Origin: Nitratireductor soli
GTDB taxonomy: Bacteria > Pseudomonadota > Alphaproteobacteria > Rhizobiales > Rhizobiaceae
Reading direction: 5' to 3'
Assembly (NCBI RefSeq): GCF_001050155.1
Contig: NZ_LFVY01000003.1
Location: 62,001 to 126,000 of the forward strand
DNA length: 64,000 bases
Below are positions 27,185 through 35,593 of the stretch, piece by piece. Made by a program: the position numbers and the translations under genes. Position 1 is the stretch's first letter. Each line of letters opens with the position of its first letter. The notes beneath the pieces are model-generated. The model searched no databases and was not told where the DNA came from. It saw nothing but the letters and a program-made list of their open reading frames with translations.

Positions 27185-28348
27185 TCAAACGCCCCAGGCG
27201 CGCCGCACCCGCTCGCCAATCCCCGTCAGGCGCTTGACCGGTTCATTGGCAAAGACGAAGCGCAGATAGCGCCCGGCGCGCGCTTCGTCGCCCCAACCGG
27301 TCATCGGCGTGGCGGCAATCAGCCCCTTGTCGAACAGAAGCCTGGAAGCATCCGCCGGCTTCATGCCGAGCGCCACCGTGTCGATCAGCAGCGACCAGCC
27401 GCCATCGGGGCGCACCACCGGCAGACCGGCAAGCTCGTCGAGGATCACGTCGCGCCGCGCCCGCCATTTGGCGGTGGCTGCGGCGATGCCATCGTTCGGC
27501 GCGGTGATGGCCGCCGCCGCGCCCGGCATGGCGATGCCCACCTGGCAGACGACATTCGATAGGCTGACCAGGCCGATGTCGTTCATGATGGCGCGCGGGC
27601 CGGTCACCCAGCCGACGCGCCAGCCGATCATGCGGTACTCCTTCGACACGCAGCCGACGCTCACCGTACGCTCCGCCAGCCCGTCGAGACTGGCCGGATG
27701 AATGACCGGCTCGCCGGTGAAGAGAATGCGCTCCATCGCCGCGTCGTGCAGCAGCCAGGCCCCGGTCCTACGCACCACATCGGCGATTGCCTCCCACTCG
27801 GCCCGTGTGTGGACGATGCCGGACGGCATGGATGGGCTCATGGTGAGGACGGCTTTGGTCTTGTCGTTGGCGGCCTTCGCCAGGGCCTCCAGATCGAGCC
27901 GCCAGCCGCCGTCGATCACCGCCAGTGGCACCAGGCGCGGCACGCCGCCGGCCAGCCGGATGCGGTTCAACAAGCCGGCATAGGCGGGGTCGGTGATGAT
28001 CACCTCGTCGCCCGGCTCGAGCATTGCCAGCAGCGCATTGAGGATGCCCGAAAGCCCGCCGGCCGAAATCACGCACTGGCTTTTCCAGTCATAGGAAACG
28101 CCGGTGGTCTCGCCCAGCCGCGCGCAGGCTGCCTGACGCAGCGCATCGATGCCGAAAAAGGGCAGGTAGCTGTTGGCGTCGTCGCGGTTGATCGCCGCCC
28201 GCGTCGCGGCGATCGCCTCGCGCGGCGGGGCAATATCGGTGTCGAGATTTTCCAGCCGCAGCATCTCGGCGCTGCCGGCCGCATCGGCGGCGTCGCCCAT
28301 CTTGTCGACGCCAATGCCGGGAATGTGACGCAGTCGCTCAACAGTCAT
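27185..28348 (-). CDS. PLP-dependent class I/II aminotransferase
   Basis: 387 residues from MTVERLRHIPGIG, chosen because AAAGGAGAAG lies 3 nt upstream. Fold type I motifs are visible: YLPFFGIDALRQAACARL, SAGGLSGILNALLAMLEPGD, TDPAYAGL, the PLP lysine in VGCVSKEYRMIGWRVGW, and the late RFVFANEP arginine. This is the aspartate/aromatic-aminotransferase-like group, common in rhizobia without a defined substrate. It is divergent from a GntR regulator across a 108 bp gap with an inverted repeat, so the two are probably one regulatory unit. Confidence 0.9.
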   Translation of the reverse strand: MTVERLRHIPGIGVDKMGDAADAAGSAEMLRLENLDTDIAPPREAIAATRAAINRDDANSYLPFFGIDALRQAACARLGETTGVSYDWKSQCVISAGGLSGILNALLAMLEPGDEVIITDPAYAGLLNRIRLAGGVPRLVPLAVIDGGWRLDLEALAKAANDKTKAVLTMSPSMPSGIVHTRAEWEAIADVVRRTGAWLLHDAAMERILFTGEPVIHPASLDGLAERTVSVGCVSKEYRMIGWRVGWVTGPRAIMNDIGLVSLSNVVCQVGIAMPGAAAAITAPNDGIAAATAKWRARRDVILDELAGLPVVRPDGGWSLLIDTVALGMKPADASRLLFDKGLIAATPMTGWGDEARAGRYLRFVFANEPVKRLTGIGERVRRAWGV

Positions 28349-28361
28349 GGCTTCTCCTTTC

Positions 28362-28386
28362 GTATCCACTACATTAAATTGGATAC
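28362..28386. promoter_or_regulatory. Candidate GntR operator between aminotransferase and gntR
   Basis: GTATCCA (28362-28368) and TGGATAC (28380-28386) are 7 bp inverted arms with an 11 bp AT-rich spacer. A second palindrome, ATTGA-TG-TCAAT, lies at 28397-28408. Both lie between the divergent genes, nearer the aminotransferase start. Confidence 0.5.
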
Positions 28387-28456
28387 AGAAAAGTGAATTG
28401 ATGTCAATCATCGTCGGGATTAGACAGACCGATCGGCATCGGCGGTTTGGACAGGC

Positions 28457-29122
28457 ATGGACCCACACATGGACCAAGCAACGGAAAAACGCGGCGAGCA
28501 GGCCGAACGCATCGCCGCCGGCCTCAGGTGGGAGATCGTCTCGGGTGGCCTTGCCGCCGGCGCGGCGCTGCGCCAGGAGAAGATCGCCGACAGCTACGGC
28601 ACCAGCCGCATGCCGGTGCGCGACGCATTGCGTCTTCTCGAGGCCGAAGGGCTGGTGCAGATGATGCCCAATCGCGGCGCCATCGTCGCGCCGCTCGATG
28701 CCGGCGAGTTCCAGGAAATCTACGAGATGCGCGGCGCCGCCGAGGGGCTGGCGCTGAAGCTTTCCATTCCCGAACTGACCAACCGGCAGATCGAGCGGGC
28801 GGGCGCCATCCACGAGCAGGCGGAGCACGCCTCTATCAAGGAATTCGGCGCGCTCAACAAGGCGTTTCACATGACGCTGTACGAACCCTGCGCACGGCCG
28901 CGGCTGCTCGCCCATATTTCCGGGCTCAACGATCTGGCGGACCGCTACATGCGGCTGGCGGCGCTGCAGCTCGACTATGTGCGGCAATCGCATGCGGAGC
29001 ACCAGGCGCTGCTCGACGCTTGCCGCCGCCGGGACGAGGCGGCGGCGCTGGCGATCCTGTCGGCGCATATCGCCGATGCCGGCCAGGCGCTTCACAAGCT
29101 CCTGTCAGCGAAAATTGCCTGA
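28457..29122 (+). CDS. GntR-family regulator, FadR subfamily with FCD domain
   Basis: 221 residues. The N-terminal winged helix is LRQEKIADSYGTSRMPVRDA then LRLLEAEGLVQMMPNRGAIV. The C-terminal FCD helical bundle carries likely metal-site residues: the E-x3-E-R region around IYEMRGAAEG, NKAFHMTLY and SHAEHQALLDA. FCD regulators bind small organic acids or amino acids. Divergence from the aminotransferase suggests control of that gene by its substrate or product. The next gene downstream is a remnant, so no other clear target is adjacent. Confidence 0.92.
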   Translation: MDPHMDQATEKRGEQAERIAAGLRWEIVSGGLAAGAALRQEKIADSYGTSRMPVRDALRLLEAEGLVQMMPNRGAIVAPLDAGEFQEIYEMRGAAEGLALKLSIPELTNRQIERAGAIHEQAEHASIKEFGALNKAFHMTLYEPCARPRLLAHISGLNDLADRYMRLAALQLDYVRQSHAEHQALLDACRRRDEAAALAILSAHIADAGQALHKLLSAKIA

Positions 29123-29150
29123 AGCCCGTCCGGCGGAAAAGCTCGCGCGT

Positions 29151-29420
29151 TCACAAGGCGAACGTGCGCCCAGGCCAAGGATTGATTCCGTCCCGCAGCC
29201 AGAACAGCGTGTCGATCCAGAAGCCAGCGGCGTGACTGTCGTGGAACAAGCTGAAGTGTCCGACTTCCGGCCTTCCCATATGGCCTGGATGCAGGAGTAC
29301 GGCCGTCCGCTGCGCGCCGGTGTAGCAGCGAAGCGTTCGCCGAATTGCCGGAACGGTGCCGATCTCGTCATCGGACATGGTGATCGCGAGAATGGGGGCG
29401 GTGACTGAAGCCATTCGCAT
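29151..29420 (-). pseudogene. C-terminal remnant of an alpha/beta hydrolase
   Basis: The minus frame reads TAPILAITMSDDEIGTVPAI, HPGHMGRPEVGHFSLFHDSH and GFWIDTLFWLRDGINPWPG. This matches the end of alpha/beta-fold hydrolases with the catalytic Asp (DDE) and His (VGHF) regions. The nucleophile half (about 190 residues) is missing; a TetR promoter occupies the place where it should continue. I infer a truncated, non-functional gene. Confidence 0.65.
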
Positions 29421-29476
29421 CAATATCGCGTTCCGTATGGTGTTGTGTATATCCACTGTTCGGTATACCATATAGC

Positions 29477-30142
29477 ATGGCCAGCAAAAATCTCCCGACT
29501 CGTGACCGCATTGTCAACGCAGCCGCCAAGCTCTTTCAGGGTGAGGGCGTTCGGGACGTGAGCGTCGACATGGTGGCCGCGGAAGCGGGCCTCACGAAGA
29601 GGACGCTGTATTATCATTTTCGCAGCAAGGACGATGTCATCGCCGCTTACCTGCAGGCGCGCGACCAGCCCAATCTAGCCATGTTCAAGCGGTGGTTCTA
29701 CGAAACCGACGGCGGCCTGGCGGAAAAGGTGGAAGGCATTTTCCGCAATCTCGCCCTTGCCGCGCGGCATCCGAAATGGAAGGGCTGCGGGTTTCTTCGC
29801 ACATCTGTCGAACTCGTGAAAACGCCCGGTCACCCCGCGGTCCTGGCGGCGCGGACGCATAAGAAGCGCGTTGAGGATTGGCTTTGCACGGAACTGGCGA
29901 AGGCTGGATTGGCAAGCTCCAGCCAAGCCGCTGCCCGCCAGATCATTTTGCTCCTCGACGGTTCGTTCTCCACGGTTCTGTTGCATCGCGACCCATCGTA
30001 CATGGAGGCGGCAGGGGACGCAGCCCGTCGCCTCATTCACGGTTACCTCCCGCCGGCGGATACCCTGGATGATTTCTCGGTCAGTGCCCCGGCCACTCCG
30101 TCCAGGCCGCAGAATTCGGAACCGGGAAGACCATTGCTGTAG
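29477..30142 (+). CDS. TetR/AcrR-family regulator
   Basis: 221 residues. The N-terminal helix-turn-helix is VDMVAAEAGLTKRTLYYHFR, with SKDDVIAAYLQARDQPNL following. The C-terminal domain includes KWKGCGFLRTSVELVKTPGH and a conserved AHKKRVEDWL-like stretch (ARTHKKRVEDWLC), as in the YcdC/TetR_C group. A GGTATACC palindrome lies just before the start (29461-29468). Both neighbours are decayed genes, so its former target may be lost. The remaining target is unknown. Confidence 0.9.
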   Translation: MASKNLPTRDRIVNAAAKLFQGEGVRDVSVDMVAAEAGLTKRTLYYHFRSKDDVIAAYLQARDQPNLAMFKRWFYETDGGLAEKVEGIFRNLALAARHPKWKGCGFLRTSVELVKTPGHPAVLAARTHKKRVEDWLCTELAKAGLASSSQAAARQIILLLDGSFSTVLLHRDPSYMEAAGDAARRLIHGYLPPADTLDDFSVSAPATPSRPQNSEPGRPLL

Positions 30143-30191
30143 CCCGCACCATTGATGCGGAGCGGGAATTCGCACCTTCGGGAAGCGCGTA

Positions 30192-30722
30192 GTGGCTCTG
30201 TATGATCTTTACAGTTGCCAAGCGGCATCACGCGCCAGATGCGCCGAGCTCCGGATTGTCCGGATGCGTGGTTCGCATCCCGAGCAGTCAGCGCGCGAGG
30301 ATCGACGATCTCAGCCGTTTCCGGCGAACCGCAAAGGCTCCCAGTCGCCTGGCAAACGCAATCTGCAACTCACCGGTCTCGCCATGGGGTATGGTACGAT
30401 CTTTCTCGCGCTGGCCGAGACAATAGCCGAAACACCAATGGTGTTTGATTTCAGTTTCGCCTACGTTGCTTCACTGCTCTGCCTGGCGGCGCTCGGAACC
30501 GTCATAGGCTATGGCGCATACTTCGTCATCGTGGGACGCATAGGCCCGGAGAGGGCCGCCTATTCCATCGTAGCGACACCCGTTTGCGCCCTGGCCGTCT
30601 CCACGGCGCTAGAGGGATTGATGTGGGAACTGAACACTGTTCTTGGAATGCTTCTCGTCGTCACAGGCAACGTGCTCGTCCTTTCCAGGCGAGGGGCTCC
30701 GCATGCCAACCTCAAGGTGTGA
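30192..30722 (+). pseudogene. Remnant of an EamA/DMT-family transporter (second EamA domain only)
   Basis: From about 30355 the frame reads LQLTGLAMGYGTIFLALAET, AYVASLLCLAALGTVIGYGA, VGRIGPERAAYSIVATPVCA and VLGMLLVVTGNVLVLSRR. This is the second half of a DMT permease, with roughly four membrane helices. The five or six helices of the first EamA domain are missing. The 5' part of the frame (30192-30354) is Arg/Ser-rich and not transporter-like. A short expressed protein is possible, but I judge this a truncated gene. Confidence 0.65.
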
Positions 30723-30858
30723 AGAGCCACGCTGGTTCGGAACGGTTTCCCATCCGGAAGTTCCCACTGAACTGAAAATCAAATTCGAGACGGCACGCGA
30801 ATAAAACCGTAACTCGGCAGAACCAAGTATACATCGGGCTTCAGTGCAAAGACGGCAG

Positions 30859-31533
30859 ATGATCGAAATAAGAAACGTTTCCCTGAACTATGACAGCCTG
30901 TCGGTGCTTCGCGATGTCAGCTTGACGCTGTCGGAGAAGCGGATTGCCATCGTCGGTTCGAACGGGTCCGGCAAGAGCAGTTTCGCCCGCCTTCTCAATG
31001 GACTCCAACTGCCGACGGAGGGAACGGTTGTGGTCGATGGGTTCGACACGAAGAAGGATGGCAAGCAAATCCGGAAAAGGGTCGGCTTTGTCTTCCAGAA
31101 CCCCGACAATCAGATCGTATTCCCCGTTGTTGACGAGGATTTGGCCTTCGGGCTGAAGAATCTCAAGCTTCCGCCGGAGGTGATCGAGCAGAAGGTAACC
31201 GAGGCCTTGAGCCGGTATGACCTGCTCGCCTTCAGGAAGCATGCGTCCCACCATTTGAGCGGCGGGCAAAAGCAGCTCATCGCGATCTCCGGGGTTCTTG
31301 CCATGGAGCCCCGCTACGTCGTCCTCGATGAACCCACCACTCTGCTCGACCTGCGCAACAAGAGACGCATCGCCGAAGTCATCGATTCCCTGGAGCAGAC
31401 CGCCATCGTCGTCTCGCATGATCTCGATTTCCTGAGAAACTTCGATCGCGTGATCGTTTTCGAGGATTGCCGCGTGGTCATCGACGACACGCCATCGACG
31501 GCATTGGCGCGCTATGTCGAGAGGCTCTCATGA
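30859..31533 (+). CDS. bioM: Biotin ECF transporter ATPase BioM
   Basis: 224 residues from [20 protein letters not shown]. This is an ECF-type A subunit (CbiO-like). Walker A is GSNGSGKSS, the ECF-ATPase Q-helix region is [20 protein letters not shown], the signature is LSGGQKQL, and Walker B is [13 protein letters not shown]. It overlaps bioN by 4 bp. Together BioM and BioN energise the BioY substrate binder for high-affinity biotin uptake. An ATG 5 codons upstream is possible. No BioR-type TTATMKATAA box was seen upstream. Confidence 0.94.
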   Translation: MIEIRNVSLNYDSLSVLRDVSLTLSEKRIAIVGSNGSGKSSFARLLNGLQLPTEGTVVVDGFDTKKDGKQIRKRVGFVFQNPDNQIVFPVVDEDLAFGLKNLKLPPEVIEQKVTEALSRYDLLAFRKHASHHLSGGQKQLIAISGVLAMEPRYVVLDEPTTLLDLRNKRRIAEVIDSLEQTAIVVSHDLDFLRNFDRVIVFEDCRVVIDDTPSTALARYVERLS

Positions 31534-32129
31534 GTCTTGGAAACTACGTTCACAGGGAATCGCCGATCCACAGGATGCCGGCGGGCTCCAAGGTCCTGAT
31601 TCTGGTGATCGGCGGTACGGCCCTCTTTCTGGTTCCTGATCTCTTGATCATGATCACCATCCTGGCCGCCACCATCGTGCTGTATCGCGTCGCCAGGATC
31701 CCGATGGGGATTATGGTTGCGCAAGTTCGCCCGATCGTCTGGATTTTCGTGCTGATCTTCGTCTTTCAGCTCTTTACGCGCGATGTGGCTTTCGCCGGCA
31801 TGGTCGTTTCGCGGTTCGTCGCACTGCTGCTCCTGGCATCGCTTGTGACCCTCACCACACCCGCATCGGAGATGATCGACGCCATCGAAAGGCGGATAGG
31901 CTGGATGAGAGTGATCGGCGTCAATCCGGCGAAAATCAGCCTTGGCCTGTCACTCGCCCTGCGCTTCATTCCCGTCGTCGCGAAGATAACGTCCGAGGTC
32001 CGGGAGGCGCAGCGCGCACGGGGACTGGAATGGAGCGTGATAGCCGTCGCACTGCCCGTGATCATCAGAACGCTGAAAATGGCGGATGACGTAGCAAATG
32101 CCATCGATGCGCGCGGTTACGATCCATAG
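31530..32129 (+). CDS. bioN: Biotin ECF transporter transmembrane (T) subunit BioN
   Basis: 199 residues with about four to five membrane segments, beginning [20 protein letters not shown] and [20 protein letters not shown]. The coupling-helix Ala-Arg-Gly signature of T subunits appears twice: [10 protein letters not shown] and [11 protein letters not shown]. These contact the BioM ATPase. The gene overlaps bioM by 4 bp and is followed by bioY after 27 bp. It is somewhat shorter than stand-alone EcfT, as usual for BioN. Confidence 0.94.
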   Translation: MSLGNYVHRESPIHRMPAGSKVLILVIGGTALFLVPDLLIMITILAATIVLYRVARIPMGIMVAQVRPIVWIFVLIFVFQLFTRDVAFAGMVVSRFVALLLLASLVTLTTPASEMIDAIERRIGWMRVIGVNPAKISLGLSLALRFIPVVAKITSEVREAQRARGLEWSVIAVALPVIIRTLKMADDVANAIDARGYDP

Positions 32130-32156
32130 ATTACCCAAAGTTGAAAGAGAAAGAAC

Positions 32157-32717
32157 ATGTCGACCAAGGATATCGTCTATATTGCGTTGTTTGCAGCCGT
32201 CACGGCTGCGGTAGGGTTGTTCCCGCCATTCCCATTGCCTGTTACGGGCGTGCCCATCAGCGTGCAGAGCATAGGTCCTTTGCTTGCCGGAACAATTCTT
32301 GGGGCAAGGCGAGGGTTCCTCTCGCAGCTTCTCTTCGTCGTTTTGGTGGCGGTTGGCCTGCCTCTGCTGGCCGGGGGCCGTGGCGGCTTTGGCGTGTTCC
32401 TGGGCCCGTCGGCCGGCTACCTGCTCGCTTGGCCGCTGATCGCGCTCTTTGTCGGCTATATGGTTGAGCGCTACTGGAGAAATCTGACGCTTCTGAAGAC
32501 CATCGCCTTCTCCCTGATCGGCGCATTGGGCATCAGCAATCTGATGGGCATTCCGTGGATGGCGGCTCTGCTCGGCCTCAACCTCGTTGAAGCTGCGATA
32601 AGTTCTCTCGCTTTCGTGCCCGGCGATATTGCCAAGGCCATCCTTGCCTCCTTTATCGCCATGGCCGTCCGCTGCTCCTATCCGATCATCGAGCGGGAAA
32701 AAGCGCCGGCTACGTGA
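32157..32717 (+). CDS. bioY: Biotin ECF transporter substrate-binding (S) subunit BioY
   Basis: 186 residues and six membrane helices. BioY signatures are FPLPVTGVPISVQSIGPLLA near the start, LLAGGRGGFGVFLGPSAGYL in the middle, and FVPGDIAKAILASFIA at the end. BioY alone can bind and transport biotin. With BioMN it gains ATP-driven affinity. It is the last gene of the bioMNY operon. A two-part hairpin and a possible small ORF with a strong ribosome site follow. Confidence 0.96.
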   Translation: MSTKDIVYIALFAAVTAAVGLFPPFPLPVTGVPISVQSIGPLLAGTILGARRGFLSQLLFVVLVAVGLPLLAGGRGGFGVFLGPSAGYLLAWPLIALFVGYMVERYWRNLTLLKTIAFSLIGALGISNLMGIPWMAALLGLNLVEAAISSLAFVPGDIAKAILASFIAMAVRCSYPIIEREKAPAT

Positions 32718-32727
32718 TCATCGGGGC

Positions 32728-32771
32728 TTGCAGGTTTCAGGAACCGGCCGTCGAATTGCCGGTTTCTGCAA
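32728..32771 (+). terminator. Two-part stem-loop after bioY
   Basis: Outer arms TTGCAG (32728-32733) and CTGCAA (32766-32771) enclose inner arms AACCGGC and GCCGGTT (32742-32748, 32758-32764). It starts 11 bp after the bioY stop. It could be a terminator, though no U-run follows and a ribosome site begins immediately after. Confidence 0.4.
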
Positions 32772-32784
32772 ACAGGAGGTGATG

Positions 32785-32871
32785 ATGGAGAGCGATCGGT
32801 TTGCAGAGCCTATCCACACTTGTTGTGGAAACGAACCCGCACACCCAATTCAGAGCTCCTCGACCCATTGA
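32785..32871 (+). CDS. Possible 28-residue small protein after bioY
   Basis: An optimal ribosome site AGGAGG (32774-32779) stands 5 nt before ATG at 32785. The 28-codon frame includes RFAEPIHTCCGNEPAHP, with a Cys-Cys pair and several His. It overlaps the convergent thiolase gene by 22 bp. I do not recognise it. The near-perfect ribosome site is the only reason to list it. It may be chance, a leader peptide or a small protein co-transcribed with bioMNY. Confidence 0.3.
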   Translation: MESDRFAEPIHTCCGNEPAHPIQSSSTH

Positions 32872-34046
32872 AAGAGCGCCGTCAGTCCCAGCCCCCCACC
32901 AATTCCCAGCATCGCCATGCCCAGCGCGCCGTCGGTCTGGCGACGCGCGAACTGGGAGAAAAGCCGTGTCACCAGAATGGCGCCCGATGCGCCGAACGGA
33001 TGCCCAAGGGCAAGGGCACCGCCTTCGCGGTTGACCCGTTCGGCCGCGATATCAAGCCGGTCGATCGATCCGAGGACCTGCGCGGCGAACGCCTCATTGA
33101 ATTCAACGAGGTCGATGTCTTTCAGGGCAAGCGCGGGTTGGCGCCGCAGCAGGCGCTGCGTCGATCCGACCGGCCCCAGTCCCAGGAGATTTGGATCGAC
33201 ACCGGCCGACGCGGCGTCGATGAACATCAGTCCCTTTTTGACGCCGAGCGTGCGTGCAAGGCGCCGGCTCGTGATCAGGGTCACGGACGCGCCATCGTTC
33301 AACGGGCACGCATTGCCGGCCGTGACGGTCCCGTTGTCGACAAAGACGGGCGGAAGTGCCGACAGCGCCTCCATCGATGCGTTCCGGCGTGGGCACTCAT
33401 CGCGCTCTATAAGCATCCCTCCGCTCTCGACCGGCACGATCTCCTGATCGTAAGCCCCCGCGTCCATCGCCGTGACGGCCTTTTCATGGCTGGAAAGGGC
33501 GAAAAGGTCCTGCCGCTCGCGCGAAACACCGCATGCGCGCGCGACATTCTCAGCCGCGACACCCATTTCCGGGTCGCCTATGTCGTCGGGAGAAAACCGA
33601 GCCCGGCCATAGAAGCGAGGGAGGCCGGCTTTTCCACGCGGCTTCTCGACGCGCCATGGCGCTCTGCTGACCGATTCGACGCCGCCGGCCAGGTAGCACT
33701 CGCCGGCGCCGGCCTGCACCATTCTCGATGCGAGAATGACCGCCTCGAGCCCGGACCCGCACTGACGATCAACGGTGACGCCCGGAACCGTGACGGGGAG
33801 GCCGGACGCCAATGCGGACAAGCGGGCAATGTTGCCGCCTCCGGCCGTCGCATTGCCCAAAATCACGTCATCGACCGCGTCCGGCTCAAAGCCGACTTGC
33901 CCGATCATATGACGGATTACCGGGGCGACGAGATCCTGCGGTTCGAGCGCCTCGAACGCGCCGAACGCCCGCCCCACCGCCGTGCGGAAGGCCGCGACGA
34001 CGACCGGTTGCCGATCGGCGTCAACTGGATGTTTCGACAGCTGCAT
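32850..34046 (-). CDS. Thiolase-family protein lacking the second catalytic cysteine
   Basis: 398 residues from MQLSKHPVDADRQPVVVAAF, preferred because GGAAAGG precedes it; an earlier ATG at 34097 would overlap the ligase gene by 77 bp. The acyl-accepting Cys96 (TVDRQCGSGLEAV), the NEAFAAQ motif and His349 (ALGHPFGASGA) are conserved. The usual C-x-GGG base motif near the end reads LGIGGGLG, with Gly381 in place of cysteine. Thiolases normally need that cysteine for Claisen proton transfer, so the reaction may differ. It overlaps the acyl-CoA ligase gene by 26 bp. Context: biotin transport, ligase and thioesterase genes. Confidence 0.88.
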   Translation of the reverse strand: MQLSKHPVDADRQPVVVAAFRTAVGRAFGAFEALEPQDLVAPVIRHMIGQVGFEPDAVDDVILGNATAGGGNIARLSALASGLPVTVPGVTVDRQCGSGLEAVILASRMVQAGAGECYLAGGVESVSRAPWRVEKPRGKAGLPRFYGRARFSPDDIGDPEMGVAAENVARACGVSRERQDLFALSSHEKAVTAMDAGAYDQEIVPVESGGMLIERDECPRRNASMEALSALPPVFVDNGTVTAGNACPLNDGASVTLITSRRLARTLGVKKGLMFIDAASAGVDPNLLGLGPVGSTQRLLRRQPALALKDIDLVEFNEAFAAQVLGSIDRLDIAAERVNREGGALALGHPFGASGAILVTRLFSQFARRQTDGALGMAMLGIGGGLGLTALFQWVEEL

Positions 34047-35565
34047 ACTGGCCTTTCCGCAGAGCTTCCGCGACCTTGCCCCTGGCGATCTTCCCACTCG
34101 TCGTGACCGGCCAGGACTGCGTCCGGAAAAGATTTCTCGGCAGTTTATAGCGGGGCAGGAATGTGCCCGCGGCTGAAAGGACGCCGTCGCCGTCTTCGAA
34201 ACTGCCGCTTAAAACCGCGACGAGCCGCGTTCCCAGATGATCGTCCTCGACACCCAGCACGACGGCTTCATCGACATCGGCGATATTGCGCAGCGCGGTC
34301 TCTATCTCCGAAGGATAGACATTGAAACCACCGGTGACCACCATGCCGCCCTCACGGCCGATAACCCTCAAAGCTCCGTTCCCGTCGAGTTCGCCGATAT
34401 CGCCCACCGTTGCGCCGCCGGCGTCTGCCCGAAACGCCTTACCGTCGTCGCCCCACAAATACCCGTCGCAGATCAGGTCACTGTGCACATGGATCGTTCC
34501 GACCTCGCCTGGGCCGAGCACTTGTCCACCCGAATTGCGGATGCTGAGCCCGACGCCCGGAAACGGCTTTCCCACCGTCTGGAGGGGTGTCTCGGCATCG
34601 AAGGGGACGACGGTCGACACGGAGATGAAACCGAGTTCCGATGCGCCGTAATACTCCATGATGCGCGCGTTCGGGAACATCGCGCGCATTTGGCCAACCT
34701 GTTTGCTGCCCAGCTTGGACCCGGCCGTCAGGACATTGCGGATCATTGGAAACCCGCCCGGCTTCGCGATGGCGGTTTTGGCAAGGCCGCTGATCATCGT
34801 CGGGACCGCGACGAACCTTTGAATGCCCTCACGGCTCAGCAGATCGGCGACGCCTTCGGCCTGCCACTGCCTGATCGAGTGGAACGTGCCGCCGCTATGC
34901 AGGGCTTCGGCCAATGCGTAGAGCGCCAAGCCGTGGGCGAGGGCACCGGGACAGCACGTCGTTGGACCATTCTCCAATCCGAAGAGGGACCGGCCCCTTG
35001 AAAAGCTTGCCCGCCACGAGGCGCGCGACCGACTGTAGGCCTTCGGCAGCGCCGTGGTTCCCGAGGTGAAACTCACCAGGAACGTATCGTCGCCATCAGC
35101 GTCAACATCGGCATCGCCGGCCGCTGCCGGTTGATCTCCCTGCGCAAGACGATCGAACGATGACGCCAGCTCGATCGCCAGCCCCATCCTCGCGGCGATT
35201 TTCGCCGCATTCGAATTCATCGTCCCGGTTACGATCAGGTCAGGCCGGAGCCTGGTCAGTATTTCCTCGAGCTGGGTCGCCGGCATCGTGGGATCAAGCA
35301 CCGCGCAGGCATTCTTCCCCGTGGTGGCGCCGACGAACAGCTCGGCAAAGAGAGGGTGGTTTCCAAGGTCGAGCGCCGTTATCTTCCTGACGCCACCGGG
35401 AACCGACTGCCCGTCCCGCGTCCCCGGCAATGTCGCGATGTATGAGGCGAAAGACCTCGAGCGGCTCGCAAGGTCGGCATAGGTGCGGATCTGACCATCG
35501 AGCACGAATGCCGGCTTGTCCGGCGTGACGGCGGCATGATGGTCGATCTCCAGGTGAAACGGCAT
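34021..35565 (-). CDS. AMP-forming acyl-CoA ligase (ANL superfamily)
   Basis: 514 residues. The P-loop motif is FTSGTTALPKAYSRS, the A5 motif is EYYGASELGF, the A7 region is GDIGELDGNGALRVIGR and the C-terminal catalytic lysine lies in TTSGKIARGKVAEALRKG. These show an intact adenylate-forming enzyme that activates a carboxylic acid to a CoA thioester. It is most like fatty or aryl acid CoA ligases, but the acid cannot be read from sequence. The placement with thiolase, thioesterase and bioMNY resembles Bacillus subtilis yhfUTS (BioY paralogue, CoA ligase, thiolase), which suggests a biotin-related acid. That is inference. Confidence 0.9.
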   Translation of the reverse strand: MPFHLEIDHHAAVTPDKPAFVLDGQIRTYADLASRSRSFASYIATLPGTRDGQSVPGGVRKITALDLGNHPLFAELFVGATTGKNACAVLDPTMPATQLEEILTRLRPDLIVTGTMNSNAAKIAARMGLAIELASSFDRLAQGDQPAAAGDADVDADGDDTFLVSFTSGTTALPKAYSRSRASWRASFSRGRSLFGLENGPTTCCPGALAHGLALYALAEALHSGGTFHSIRQWQAEGVADLLSREGIQRFVAVPTMISGLAKTAIAKPGGFPMIRNVLTAGSKLGSKQVGQMRAMFPNARIMEYYGASELGFISVSTVVPFDAETPLQTVGKPFPGVGLSIRNSGGQVLGPGEVGTIHVHSDLICDGYLWGDDGKAFRADAGGATVGDIGELDGNGALRVIGREGGMVVTGGFNVYPSEIETALRNIADVDEAVVLGVEDDHLGTRLVAVLSGSFEDGDGVLSAAGTFLPRYKLPRNLFRTQSWPVTTSGKIARGKVAEALRKGQYAAVETSS

Positions 35566-35593
35566 GGCGAAAGCCTTGGCAAGGGTGAGGGCG

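Noticed and set aside
30721-30858. BioR operator upstream of bioM
   Set aside because: I looked for TTATMKATAA-type sites before bioM and around the thioesterase-MDR gap and found none. Control of the biotin cluster remains unassigned.
32812-32836. DnaA-box-like TATCCACA and a CCACA/TGTGG hairpin after bioY
   Set aside because: A single box-like word without clustering or AT-rich unwinding region is not evidence of an origin.
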